Source: Anaerocolumna sp. (GTDB taxonomy: Bacteria > Bacillota > Clostridia > Lachnospirales > Lachnospiraceae). Taken from it: DNA of 24,888 nt. The stretch lies in NCBI GenBank assembly GCA_029256035.1, contig JAQSYR010000111.1:1-24888 (forward strand). The letters run 5' to 3'. The notes beneath the pieces are model-generated. The model was given only the letters and a program-made list of their open reading frames with translations. It was not told the DNA's origin and searched no databases. The position numbers and the translations under genes are program-made. Below, one piece after another: positions 1 to 7,826 of the stretch (positions are counted from its first letter, which is position 1; each line of letters opens with the position of its first letter).

Positions 1-61
1 TATTTTCTACATTTACATCCATCTCTGTTTTTTCAACTAATCCCTTTTTTGTATTTCCCAT
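1..61 (-). CDS. xseB: Probable exodeoxyribonuclease VII small subunit, 5' end only (runs off window)
   Basis: Only about 20 codons are visible, starting with ATG at 61-59 and reading MGNTKKGLVEKTEMDV before the window ends. The start lies directly after the xseA stop (TAG then ATG), and a GGAGAGAG ribosome binding site is embedded in the last codons of xseA, which indicates translational coupling. XseB is the small subunit that assembles with XseA into exonuclease VII. The identification rests on position (xseB normally follows xseA) and not on recognisable motifs, because the conserved part of the protein lies outside the window. Confidence 0.6.
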   Translation of the reverse strand, partial: MGNTKKGLVEKTEMDVNVEN

Positions 62-1270
62 CTAAACTCTCTCCTTTTTTATACATTCCGTAACTTCTGC
101 AACTACATCACCATCGGTAACACTGATACGAACCTTTTCTCCAACAGTTACTTTATCAAGTTTATTTACCACTTTGTTGTCACTGTTTAAAACAAGGGCG
201 TACCCTTTATTTAATTTGCTTAAGGGCGATAAGCCTTGGAGTTTCTCTATATAAATGTCCATTTGATGCTTTTTCTTTAATACAATATTTGTTATCAAAT
301 GGTCGAGTTTTTGTTCTAAGTCAATTAATAACTGTCGTTTTTGTCTGATTTGATAAATGGGGCTGGCATAATTTAACCTTAAGGACAATTGTTTTATTTC
401 ACCTCGATAAGCATTTATCTTCTTTTGCATGATACGATTCAAATTCTGATTATATGCTTCCAGATTATATATTATGTTTTTCCAATCCGGAACAGCCAGT
501 TCTGCAGCTGCTGATGGAGTTGGTGCTCTTAAATCAGATACGAAATCAGCGATAGTAACATCTGTTTCATGTCCTACCGCAGAAATAATTGGAGTTTTAC
601 AAGTATAAATAGCCCTTGCCACTATTTCTTCATTAAAAGCCCATAAATCTTCTATGGACCCACCGCCTCGTCCTACAATAATTGTATCAACGCCAAGCCT
701 GTCCAATTTATGTATACCGGTAGCAATGGTTTTGGCCGCGCCGTCTCCCTGTACCTGCGCAGGATACAAAATCAGCTGTATATAAGGATTACGTCTGGTA
801 GCTATATTTATAATATCCTGAAGAGCTGCACCGGTTTTTGCAGTCACAATTCCTATTTTTTTGGGATAAGCCGGTATCGCCTTTTTATGTGTACCAGCAA
901 ACAGCCCTTCTTCTTCAAGTTTCTTTTTGAGTTCCTCATATTTTTGGTGCAAAATACCAGAACCATCTAATAGGATTTCTCTGGCATAAAGTTGATATTT
1001 GCCATCACGCTCATATACATTAACACTTCCAAGGGCGATTACACTTTGTCCTTCTTTTAGCTGAAACTTAAGTCCGCTTCTTTGTCCAGCAAACATAACA
1101 CAGGCCATTTGGCCTTTGTCATCCTTTAAGGTAAAATAGATGTGGCCGGACGTATGATATTTACAGTTAGACACTTCTCCCTTTATATATATATTATTTA
1201 GGGCATAGTCTTTAATAAACATATTTTTTATATACAGGTTAACCTGGGTTACCGAATATACGTTATTCAT
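62..1270 (-). CDS. xseA: Exodeoxyribonuclease VII large subunit
   Basis: Catalytic subunit of exonuclease VII, which degrades single-stranded DNA from both ends. The protein of about 402 residues has the normal length. It opens with an OB-fold nucleic-acid-binding domain (MNNVYSVTQVN, then GEVSNCKYHTSGHIYFTLKD). The catalytic domain follows, with the family signature GRGGGSIEDLWAFNEE, then GHETDVTIADFVSDLRAPTP, and finally a helical C-terminal region. I place the start at the ATG at 1270: GAGGTG sits just upstream of it, whereas the ATG four codons earlier (1282) has no ribosome binding site. It lies about 30 bases after nusB and is coupled to the next gene, so nusB-xseA-xseB are probably co-transcribed. 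No lesion is visible. Confidence 0.96.
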   Translation of the reverse strand: MNNVYSVTQVNLYIKNMFIKDYALNNIYIKGEVSNCKYHTSGHIYFTLKDDKGQMACVMFAGQRSGLKFQLKEGQSVIALGSVNVYERDGKYQLYAREILLDGSGILHQKYEELKKKLEEEGLFAGTHKKAIPAYPKKIGIVTAKTGAALQDIINIATRRNPYIQLILYPAQVQGDGAAKTIATGIHKLDRLGVDTIIVGRGGGSIEDLWAFNEEIVARAIYTCKTPIISAVGHETDVTIADFVSDLRAPTPSAAAELAVPDWKNIIYNLEAYNQNLNRIMQKKINAYRGEIKQLSLRLNYASPIYQIRQKRQLLIDLEQKLDHLITNIVLKKKHQMDIYIEKLQGLSPLSKLNKGYALVLNSDNKVVNKLDKVTVGEKVRISVTDGDVVAEVTECIKKERV

Positions 1271-1297
1271 TCCACACCTCATCTCATGTAAATCAAG

Positions 1298-1696
1298 CTA
1301 TTTTAAAAGTTTAGCAAGTACTCCGTTAACAAAAGATCCTGAGGAATCTCCCCCAAACTTCTTGGCTATTTCTACGGCTTCATTGACTGCAACTTTATTT
1401 GGTACCTCTTGATCATAAAGGATTTCAAATATAGCAATTCTCATTACAGTAAGATCTACTTTACCTAAACGGTTTAATTTCCATCCGCTTGATATCTCTT
1501 CCAAAGTCTTGTCAATCTCCGTAATTTTATCCAGAATTTCATGAAACCTTTCCTTTAGATACTCCATATCTGCTTCTTTTGGTTCTTCTAACGATTCAAA
1601 ATAATAATCAATCTGTTCATTTAATTCAGTTTCCGCATAAAAGTCTCTGCGAAATAACATTCGAAAAAGGTGTTCCCTAATCTCTCTTCTGCTCAT
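1298..1696 (-). CDS. nusB: Transcription antitermination protein NusB
   Basis: NusB binds boxA RNA with NusE (ribosomal protein S10) and promotes antitermination, chiefly on rRNA operons. The protein of about 132 residues is all-helical, as the family is. It begins MSRREIREHLFRMLFR and ends with the conserved segment VPNKVAVNEAVEIAKKFG followed by SGSFVNGVLAKLLK. The start at 1696 is chosen because GGAGG lies at the right distance before it. The in-frame ATG at 1708 overlaps that ribosome binding site (ATGGAGG) and is unlikely to be used. It stands between the asp23-type gene and xseA in the order usual for Clostridia. Confidence 0.95.
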   Translation of the reverse strand: MSRREIREHLFRMLFRRDFYAETELNEQIDYYFESLEEPKEADMEYLKERFHEILDKITEIDKTLEEISSGWKLNRLGKVDLTVMRIAIFEILYDQEVPNKVAVNEAVEIAKKFGGDSSGSFVNGVLAKLLK

Positions 1697-1798
1697 TGTT
1701 TCCTCCATAAAAGCAACTCTAAAATAACATGCTTCTTTATATAGTATATCCTAATTATTTTTAAGCCCTTAAAAAATAATACATTTTATAAACACATA

Positions 1799-1833
1799 AA
1801 CAACCCTTAAATAAAAATTATCCAAGGGTTGTT
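1799..1833 (-). terminator. Hairpin between asp23 and nusB, possible weak terminator
   Basis: A perfect 10-bp inverted repeat, AACAACCCTT at 1799-1808 and AAGGGTTGTT at 1824-1833, lies 29 bases beyond the asp23 stop. On the minus strand it is followed only by a broken T-rich stretch (TATGTGTTTAT). It may therefore attenuate read-through into nusB rather than stop it. Confidence 0.4.
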
Positions 1834-1861
1834 ATATCTAGACACATTTGATTGTAATAAT

Positions 1862-2248
1862 TTATTTATTTTTCTCAATATTCACTCCGGCAATTCTGAT
1901 ATTTACTCCGGATACAGTTAAACCGGTCATGTTCTCAATAGCTGCTTTTACTTTCTCCTGTACCTGTTTTGACGTATTCGGAATATTATATCCATATTCT
2001 AATGTCAGTGCTAAATCAACAGTTACTGAATCAGCATTTACGTCAATTTTAACGCCTTTTGAAAGATTTTTCATCCCAAGCTTGCTAACCAGTTCATTGG
2101 TTATATTACCAGACATGGAAGCAACTCCTTTAACTTCAGTAGCAGCTAATCCGGCAATGGTTGCTACCACTTCATCTGCTATCTGAACTTCTCCGACATT
2201 ACTATTCGCATGTATTTGATAAGTATTTCTATTCTCCTGTTCTTTCAT
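1862..2248 (-). CDS. Asp23/Gls24 family envelope stress response protein
   Basis: A 128-residue Asp23/Gls24 (YqhY-like) protein. The family signature is clear: GEVQIADEVVATIAGLAATEVKGV near residues 19-42, and a C-terminal half of alternating strands ending in VNIRIAGV. Members are cytoplasmic or membrane-associated proteins linked to envelope stress or control of lipid synthesis; the exact role here is unknown. The gene sits between spoIIIAH and nusB, the position where many Clostridia carry yqhY. An AGGAGG lies about 11 bases before the ATG, and a separate promoter stands in the gap after spoIIIAH. The protein looks intact. Confidence 0.9.
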   Translation of the reverse strand: MKEQENRNTYQIHANSNVGEVQIADEVVATIAGLAATEVKGVASMSGNITNELVSKLGMKNLSKGVKIDVNADSVTVDLALTLEYGYNIPNTSKQVQEKVKAAIENMTGLTVSGVNIRIAGVNIEKNK

Positions 2249-2314
2249 TACAGTCTTACCCTCCTGGTTTTACAATCTCTATTCTATATGAACAAACAAG
2301 GTTATTATATGGTT

Positions 2315-2343
2315 ATTATATCAAACTTATAAATATTTGCAAA
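2315..2343 (-). promoter_or_regulatory. Candidate sigma-A promoter for the asp23-type gene
   Basis: On the minus strand TATAAT (2315-2320) is preceded at 17 bp by TTTGCA (2338-2343), or at 16 bp by TTGCAA. The -10 lies in an 11-bp tandem duplication (ATATAATAACC twice, 2300-2321), so a second TATAAT follows. It would separate the vegetative asp23-nusB-xseAB genes from the sporulation operon upstream. Confidence 0.55.
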
Positions 2344-2432
2344 CCATTTTATTCATATTTATAGTTTCCTGTACCATAGGACGTATGTATTATTTCAAAT
2401 CAGGTGGGACAAGGCAGGAAATTTAGTAGATT

Positions 2433-3157
2433 CTATTCTTCTTTTACAACAGGAGTAATTACAACTTTAGAAACATCCACTTCTGTATTTCTTGTTACAA
2501 TATCCTGGATTTGAGCAACATCCTGTTCATTTATGCTTGTTGCATTAATGATTACTTCAACATTGTCTTCTCCAAAGGTAACAACCGCATCACTAAAACC
2601 TTTTGCTTCTAATGCAATTTCTGTATTAAATTCTTTTTCTGCCAATGCCGTAAGGTTAATTAAAGCAGCCACTGCATCTGCTTTATCCTCTTTTGAAAGA
2701 TTTACGTTGTCAATAATTGAATTTAAAGTTTCCCTGCTTTTTGCTCTCAGTTGTTCTCTTGCAAGTTTTGCAGTAGCAAAATAGTTGGCAGGTATTGAAG
2801 TACTAACTAAAATAGCTTCTCCAGGTGCTGCAGTATCCTCATTTTCTGCAACTACTTCGCCTGTATCAGAGACAGCAAGTGGTCTGCATTTGCTTCTTCC
2901 TCTGTAACAACCTCTTCACCTTCACCAGCTGCTACATCTTCTTCATCATCTAGTAGAGAGATTAGATCACTTTGTAAGTCGTTATCTTCAGCCGTAGCAT
3001 CACTTGTATCATAGTCTAATACTTGACCATTATCAAAATCAGCAGTATTAGTTTCATCGTTATTGTTTCTGTCAGAATAATTCAGATACCCTGCAATTAT
3101 TATCATTATAGCTAGCGCCACAATAATAATCTGGTTCTTCTTAAATATATTCTTGTC
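2433..3157 (-). pseudogene. spoIIIAH: Stage III sporulation protein AH, frameshifted and lacking a start codon
   Basis: SpoIIIAH is the mother-cell partner of SpoIIQ in the channel linking mother cell and forespore. The coding content is split over two frames. The N-terminal part reads KNIFKKNQIIIVALAIMI (a membrane anchor) followed by a long acidic linker, and stops at 2852. The rest, from LAVSDTGEVVAEN through a helix with LAREQLRAKSRETLNSII and a domain ending VVITPVVKEE, is in the next frame. The frames join near 2870-2880 if one base (or 3n+1 bases) is missing. At the 5' end no ATG, GTG or TTG lies between an upstream in-frame stop and the anchor, except an internal GTG at 3121 that would cut into the anchor. 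The start was apparently removed by the same event that truncated spoIIIAG. The left boundary of homology is approximate. Confidence 0.85.
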
Positions 3158-3681
3158 ATTATTACAGGATTATCTCCACCTCCAGCTATTACCACGATGC
3201 CTGCTACTTCGGGTTCTAACTCCTGAATAATAAACGGCAGGCTTTCACCACTCCCATCGTCCACAATTACTGTGCTATCTTCCTTGTCAATACCACTACT
3301 AACTCTGTTTCCGCCCTCCCCATCTGATTCGTTCATGCTCTCTTGTGTATACGGCTGATCCTTTAGAACAATTAATTCTTTGGAGGCTTTTAAGGTAATC
3401 ATAACATCAACTGCACCAATGCCCTTCACTTTAGCCAGAATATTTTCTAAACGTTCCTCCATTAATTTTGCATAAGTATCTGTTTCAGCCTGATCCTCCT
3501 GATTTACAACATCACTTACAGATATAGTTTTTGCCGTATTTCCTGAAGTATCAGAAGTTTTATCTGATGAAAACAAATCAGGAAATGATAATACAAGCAG
3601 AAATATTCCTGCCAAGAGCATTATAACCAGCCTGGAAGGACCTATTTCCTTGAGACTTAGCTTTTTCTTTTCCTTTTCCAT
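3112..3681 (-). CDS. spoIIIAG: Stage III sporulation protein AG, C-terminus replaced
   Basis: SpoIIIAG forms the large ring of the SpoIIIA-SpoIIQ channel in the engulfed forespore. The protein has a short cytoplasmic N-terminus and one membrane segment (RLVIMLLAGIFLLVLSF, about residues 17-33). A periplasmic region follows with the ring-building fold, visible as YAKLMEERLENILAKVKGIGAVDVMITLKAS and a later GIVVIAGGGDNPVI. After this the last 15 residues (MTRIYLRRTRLLLWR) do not look like the family. They are the spoIIIAH start region read in the wrong frame. SpoIIIAG normally continues for roughly 25-30 residues with a helix and strand ending near HKIKVMK, so the 3' end is probably deleted. 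A good AGGAGA precedes the ATG at 3681. Confidence 0.85.
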   Translation of the reverse strand: MEKEKKKLSLKEIGPSRLVIMLLAGIFLLVLSFPDLFSSDKTSDTSGNTAKTISVSDVVNQEDQAETDTYAKLMEERLENILAKVKGIGAVDVMITLKASKELIVLKDQPYTQESMNESDGEGGNRVSSGIDKEDSTVIVDDGSGESLPFIIQELEPEVAGIVVIAGGGDNPVIMTRIYLRRTRLLLWR

Positions 3682-3713
3682 ACTTTTCTCCTATACGTGT
3701 ATAACAGGAATCT

Positions 3714-4334
3714 TCATTGTTCCTGTATACTAATATTTATATTATCAGGTTGCATATTATAGAAGTCCGATAAGAGGTTTTTTATATTAATTTCGTCTGG
3801 AGTAAGTATATCGTCAGAGGATTTATTTTCATCCTCTCTATCTCCTACTCTAATTTTATCGATTATTACTTTATTAATAGAGGAAGATTTCGTTTTCTCT
3901 TCTTCACTTAACCCAACCGTTACTTCCAGATATTTTAGTTTACCAAAGTTCTCATTGCTCTCATCTTCTTCAATTTGAATATTTATATCCTGTAAATAAT
4001 AACCTTTACTCTTTAATAATCCATCCACCTGTTCCTTAATAATAGTTTTATATTCTTCAATAATTGATGACATTTGATTTTGTTCAGAATCAATAAGCCT
4101 TCCATTATAATCATTGGCTTCCGCCATAAACAGATTAGTTGACAAGTAGTAATCCAGACTATCTTCTAGCTGAAATAACTGCAAAAGTGGCGATACAACA
4201 AGTAGTACAAGTATAATACCAGTTATTAGGTTAACGTATTTTTTATAGGAACTCTTTCCCAGGAGATTTCCTATAATTGTAGTAAGAACCAGAAAAATAA
4301 CCATGTTTCTTACCCATTCATAGATCATTCCCAT
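3714..4334 (-). CDS. spoIIIAF: Stage III sporulation protein AF
   Basis: Component of the mother-cell SpoIIIA secretion complex, with a ring-forming domain facing the intermembrane space. The 206-residue protein has two N-terminal membrane segments (about residues 8-27 and 35-53) and the family motif YKKYVNLITGIILVLLVVSPLLQ. A soluble domain follows with a characteristic strand IQIEEDESNENFGKLKYLEVTVGL. The ATG at 4334 has AGGAGA upstream. It lies about 30 bases after spoIIIAE and a similar distance before spoIIIAG. Length and architecture are normal, with no lesion. Confidence 0.93.
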   Translation of the reverse strand: MGMIYEWVRNMVIFLVLTTIIGNLLGKSSYKKYVNLITGIILVLLVVSPLLQLFQLEDSLDYYLSTNLFMAEANDYNGRLIDSEQNQMSSIIEEYKTIIKEQVDGLLKSKGYYLQDINIQIEEDESNENFGKLKYLEVTVGLSEEEKTKSSSINKVIIDKIRVGDREDENKSSDDILTPDEINIKNLLSDFYNMQPDNINISIQEQ

Positions 4335-4364
4335 ATTATTTCTCCTATACTTATGAATATTAGT

Positions 4365-5516
4365 TTATGTTGTAGTTGCTGCAACTATGGTAATGGTTAG
4401 TAGAAATAAAACTGCTCCTACAAAGACCGTTTGCAATAATAATCCGGCTGCTTCTGCCGATGCGCTGACACAATTTAGCATTCGCTTGTCCGATATGGGC
4501 TGTACTGCAGCACAGCTAATACGATAAATCAATGCTGTAACAACTAACTTAATAATAGGCACTGCGCAAATAATTAATATTACAATTACACCTGCAACAC
4601 CAACAGCATTTTTAAGAAGCACCCCTGCACCTATAATACTTTCGGCAACCCCACCTAAAACATTTCCCACTCCCGGAATGGACCCTGCAGCCTTAATGAA
4701 TACGGATCGTTTAATGTTTTCTGCCACGGGTAAAATTAATCCTTGAATGGCATTTACACCAATCACTACTGCTAACAGTGTTTTTAACATCCATTTAATA
4801 ACAGTAGAGATAAGTTCTGCAAGTTTTGAGAGCATGTCATCTTTTGAAAGATTATTTGCCATACTTACTATTAGAAAAATATTTATCATAGGTATTATAA
4901 GATGAATCAGTAATGCATCTACAAAGGTTATCAAAAACAAAGTTGCCTGATAATAAACCATGGAAGTTGCAGCTCCCGATGTAAATGCAACTGTTATGAA
5001 ATAGGAAGGAATCAGAACTTTCATAAATTCCAGAATTGCTGATAAGGTATTATCTGCTAATCTGGCTGCTGAAATAAAGGAAACAGTTAAAATACTAAAT
5101 AATAGTAAATATGCAATATAAAATCCTGTTTCTGCGATCTGGCTATTCTGAAAAGCATGAGAAAAATTAGTGAAAACTGCAGCAATTACTGCTATGGATA
5201 TTAATCCGGTAAGGGTTCCAATATTACTTTGTACTTCATTTTTAATGCCTTCTTTTATGTCCCCTGTTAATGTCTTAAAAGAAAAATCATTTTTACCTGA
5301 AATAAGATCCATTACATATTTTTCAAAATTTATTTTTTCATCTGCCTGTAACACATCGTCAATTACCTCCTGAATTGTCTGATAATCAATATCTTCATCA
5401 TTCACTGTAATTGTATCATTGGCATAGATAGTATCCCCGTTAACCAGAAGAAGGAAGATGACATAAACAGTAAATAAGATTTTTCTTACTACCTGCCGCC
5501 TTTTTAATAGATTCAA
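4365..5516 (-). CDS. spoIIIAE: Stage III sporulation protein AE (TTG start)
   Basis: Polytopic membrane protein of the SpoIIIA complex. It has 383 residues with an N-terminal signal-like segment (ILFTVYVIFLLLVNGDTIYA), an extracytoplasmic region of about 60 residues, then several strongly hydrophobic segments up to the C-terminus. The core ASMVYYQATLFLITFVDALLIHLI region and PGVGNVLGGVAESIIGAGVLLKNAVG are typical. Translation begins at TTG (5516-5514), preceded by AAAGGAGGG; no ATG in frame fits better. The gene follows spoIIIAD by 12 bases. The protein looks intact. Confidence 0.94.
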   Translation of the reverse strand: MNLLKRRQVVRKILFTVYVIFLLLVNGDTIYANDTITVNDEDIDYQTIQEVIDDVLQADEKINFEKYVMDLISGKNDFSFKTLTGDIKEGIKNEVQSNIGTLTGLISIAVIAAVFTNFSHAFQNSQIAETGFYIAYLLLFSILTVSFISAARLADNTLSAILEFMKVLIPSYFITVAFTSGAATSMVYYQATLFLITFVDALLIHLIIPMINIFLIVSMANNLSKDDMLSKLAELISTVIKWMLKTLLAVVIGVNAIQGLILPVAENIKRSVFIKAAGSIPGVGNVLGGVAESIIGAGVLLKNAVGVAGVIVILIICAVPIIKLVVTALIYRISCAAVQPISDKRMLNCVSASAEAAGLLLQTVFVGAVLFLLTITIVAATTT

Positions 5517-5528
5517 TTTAGCCCTCCT

Positions 5529-5912
5529 TTATGCTGTCAGGAAATTATTAATGGTATCTAATAATGCCAGAAGTATAGGCATTCCCGTAGCCAAAATTGT
5601 TAATTTACCCACTAATTCTATCTGGTTGGCAACTGCACTATACCCGCAATCTTTGCATATATTGGAAGATAGTTCTGCAATATAGGTAATGCCAATTATT
5701 TTTATTAATATTGTTATATAGGTCTCATTTAAATTGATATAGGACTGAATTTTTCTTATTGCATTTATTATAATTTCCAGTCTGCTAATACCCAGGTAGA
5801 AAATCAGGATACATCCGGCAATGCTAATATAAATTGCATACTCAGCCTTAGTGCTTTTAAATTGTATCCCCATTAAAACAACAACGATTCCAATTAGTGC
5901 AATTTGTATCAT
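5529..5912 (-). CDS. spoIIIAD: Stage III sporulation protein AD
   Basis: Small integral membrane protein of the SpoIIIA complex, 127 residues and normal length, with four hydrophobic stretches. It starts MIQIALIGIVVVLMGIQFKS and carries the family segment IGITYIAELSSNICKDCGYSAVA, which also resembles the C-terminus of spoIIIAC-type proteins. It begins 12 bases after the spoIIIAC stop; the ribosome binding site is a modest AGGGAAG. SpoIIIAC and AD are related paralogues thought to form the membrane part of a secretion-like apparatus. Confidence 0.94.
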   Translation of the reverse strand: MIQIALIGIVVVLMGIQFKSTKAEYAIYISIAGCILIFYLGISRLEIIINAIRKIQSYINLNETYITILIKIIGITYIAELSSNICKDCGYSAVANQIELVGKLTILATGMPILLALLDTINNFLTA

Positions 5913-5924
5913 ATGGTCACTTCC

Positions 5925-6119
5925 CTATAAGGTAAATAAATTCTGTATTATTTCAAATAAATCATATATGTATGGGACAATCCAAAACAGAACCAGCACC
6001 AATCCCGCAAGACTTGTTAAGAAAGCCTGTTCATCTCTGTTTGATTGCTTAAGTATCTGGTTTAAGACTGAAACCAATATGCCTACCGCCGCAATTCTAA
6101 ATATCAGGTTGATAGTCAT
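5925..6119 (-). CDS. spoIIIAC: Stage III sporulation protein AC
   Basis: A 64-residue protein with two membrane helices, the usual size. The sequence begins MTINLIFRIAAVGILVSVLNQIL, then a short charged loop (KQSNRDEQAFLTS), a second helix (GLVLVLFWIVPYIYDLF) and a short tail. AAGGAGG stands 6-7 bases before the ATG. It lies between spoIIIAB and spoIIIAD with small gaps. It is a core membrane component of the SpoIIIA channel and is made in the mother cell. Confidence 0.94.
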   Translation of the reverse strand: MTINLIFRIAAVGILVSVLNQILKQSNRDEQAFLTSLAGLVLVLFWIVPYIYDLFEIIQNLFTL

Positions 6120-6159
6120 GTTATCCTCCTTACCTTGTTCGTTACTCGCTTTGTACCTA

Positions 6160-6684
6160 TTAAAGCATGATTATGGTAATAAAAATGCCCCCCATAACTC
6201 CAAGTGAATTATACAAATAGGTTTTCTCCTTTACATTACGGGTCAATTCTTTTATTTCTTCCTCTATTTGAGAAAGATAGAGATCCAATGTGTTAATCTG
6301 CATATCTTTATCTAGATAACCAAGATTTTCCCCGAGTTGACCAAGGTGCTCTAAATCTTTTTTTGATAAGGAGGTATTGTCTAACTTTTTATCAATGGTT
6401 TCCTTCCAAATGGATTGAAAAGATTTTCCACCTAGTTCATTTAATTTTTCTGCTATTTCACTTAAGAATACCTTATATTTTCCTTCCTGTCTTACTGACA
6501 GAGCTTGTACTGCTTCCGGCAACGGAGTATTGGCATATCGGATATCCCCTCGCAATAGAATTATAATCTTTCTTAAGTCTCTTAAATCAGAGATTCGATT
6601 TTTCAACTCACTGCTAAAATACCACCCCATACCTGTACACGATGTAATAATAAGTATGCATCCTATTATTTTTATCCAAAGCAT
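6160..6684 (-). CDS. spoIIIAB: Stage III sporulation protein AB
   Basis: SpoIIIAB resembles type II secretion GspF-like helical proteins. The 174-residue product has an N-terminal membrane helix (IIGCILIITSCTGMGWYF) and a cytoplasmic helical domain with the family pattern LKNRISDLRDLRKIIILLRGDIRYANTPLPEA. It ends with a C-terminal hydrophobic helix (YNSLGVMGGIFITIIML). AGGAGGAGAG precedes the ATG at 6684. It starts about 20 bases after the spoIIIAA stop. Intact. Confidence 0.94.
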   Translation of the reverse strand: MLWIKIIGCILIITSCTGMGWYFSSELKNRISDLRDLRKIIILLRGDIRYANTPLPEAVQALSVRQEGKYKVFLSEIAEKLNELGGKSFQSIWKETIDKKLDNTSLSKKDLEHLGQLGENLGYLDKDMQINTLDLYLSQIEEEIKELTRNVKEKTYLYNSLGVMGGIFITIIML

Positions 6685-6704
6685 TATTCTCTCCTCCTAT
6701 CCGG

Positions 6705-7652
6705 TTAATAGATTCTAGTTCCTCTTTCATCGTAGATTTCTTCTAGATGTCCTACTTCCCCTTGATTATTTAACAGAATATATCGTTCAAATAATCTCTC
6801 CCGTACCAGTTTTCCTAAGATAGGTTTACTTCTGATATCATCTATGGAATTACCATGAACTGTTGCTATTAGTTTACATCCACAATTCATTACATATTCG
6901 ATGGCATCAATATCCTCACCAGAGCCAACCTCGTCCACTGCAATAATTCTTGGCGACATGGAACGTATTAACATTAACATTCCTTTGGCTTTAGGACAGC
7001 AATCCAGTACATCTGTTCTGATTCCTAATTCATTTTGTGGGATTCCCATATAACATGCACCGATTTCAGAGCGTTCGTCTACAACTCCTATTGTTAAACC
7101 TGGACGTTTCTCACTACCATCTGATAATTGTCTTATAACATCTCGAAGCAGTGTAGTTTTTCCACATCGTGGAGGTGAAATAATCAGAGTATGAAAACAG
7201 TTATTATCTTTATTTGTTATATAAGGAATCACCTTATCGGCACAGCCTTTGATCTGATGGGAAAGACGTATGTTAATAAAGGATATGTGCTTAATGCTTT
7301 TAATTCTATTATCTTCTATTACTGCCTTTCCAGTAATCCCTACTCTGTGTCCTCCGGTAATTGTAATGAATCCTTGCTTGATTTCCTCTTCAAATGCATA
7401 CAAAGAGTAATTACTGATGTATTCCATTGTCTCTCTGATTTCATTTTTAGAGATAATGTAAGAATCGGTATCCGTTTTCGTTAATTTTGATAAAGTAGTC
7501 AAAAAATATTCTTCATTATCGTAAATAACCAACATGGGAGCATTTACCCGGAGTCTGATTTCCTGTAGCTTCTCATAATCAAATTCTATCTTTGACAACA
7601 TTGTTCTAAGTCGAAGTGAAAATATCTTTAACAGCTCGTCTTTTTTCTCCAT
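6705..7652 (-). CDS. spoIIIAA: Stage III sporulation protein AA (ATPase)
   Basis: First gene of the operon, encoding the cytoplasmic secretion-type ATPase thought to power the SpoIIIA channel. The protein has 315 residues. An N-terminal region carries EIRLRVNAPM and GGHRVGITGKAV. The Walker A motif is SPPRCGKTT (about residues 159-167), followed by VVDERSEIGACYMG, and the Walker B motif is IIAVDE (about 236-241). A purine-rich leader with AAAGGAGGG precedes the ATG. A sigma-E-like promoter lies just upstream, fitting mother-cell expression. Intact. Confidence 0.95.
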   Translation of the reverse strand: MEKKDELLKIFSLRLRTMLSKIEFDYEKLQEIRLRVNAPMLVIYDNEEYFLTTLSKLTKTDTDSYIISKNEIRETMEYISNYSLYAFEEEIKQGFITITGGHRVGITGKAVIEDNRIKSIKHISFINIRLSHQIKGCADKVIPYITNKDNNCFHTLIISPPRCGKTTLLRDVIRQLSDGSEKRPGLTIGVVDERSEIGACYMGIPQNELGIRTDVLDCCPKAKGMLMLIRSMSPRIIAVDEVGSGEDIDAIEYVMNCGCKLIATVHGNSIDDIRSKPILGKLVRERLFERYILLNNQGEVGHLEEIYDERGTRIY

Positions 7653-7674
7653 CCTTCCTTCCCTCCTTTAAACA

Positions 7675-7702
7675 AATATATGTCCGCCTTCTGTATTTAT
7701 TC
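7675..7702 (-). promoter_or_regulatory. Candidate sigma-E promoter for the spoIIIA operon
   Basis: On the minus strand GAATAAA (7696-7702) is followed after 13 bp by CATATATT (7675-7682), 22 bases before the spoIIIAA ATG. Both boxes and the short spacer agree with the mother-cell sigma-E consensus (ATA-containing -35, CATA-containing -10), and spoIIIA is a known sigma-E target in Bacillus. Confidence 0.65.
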
Positions 7703-7826
7703 TAAAAATTTAAGGATTAAAATTTAGGATTATTCTTAGGTTTTATTTGCTCTGTTCCAAAATAAAAAAATAATTATGAATAAGTATACCTTAGAATATT
7801 AGGATGAAATTGGAGGAAACCAGTAT

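Noticed and set aside
1848..2186. Plus-strand open frame of 112 codons
   Set aside because: It is the antisense of the well-supported asp23-type gene, has no ribosome binding site, and its Ser/Thr/Pro-rich reading is typical of a shadow.
5851..6207. Plus-strand open frame of 118 codons
   Set aside because: It lies opposite spoIIIAD, AC and AB, which have clear family identity; no promoter or ribosome binding site supports it.
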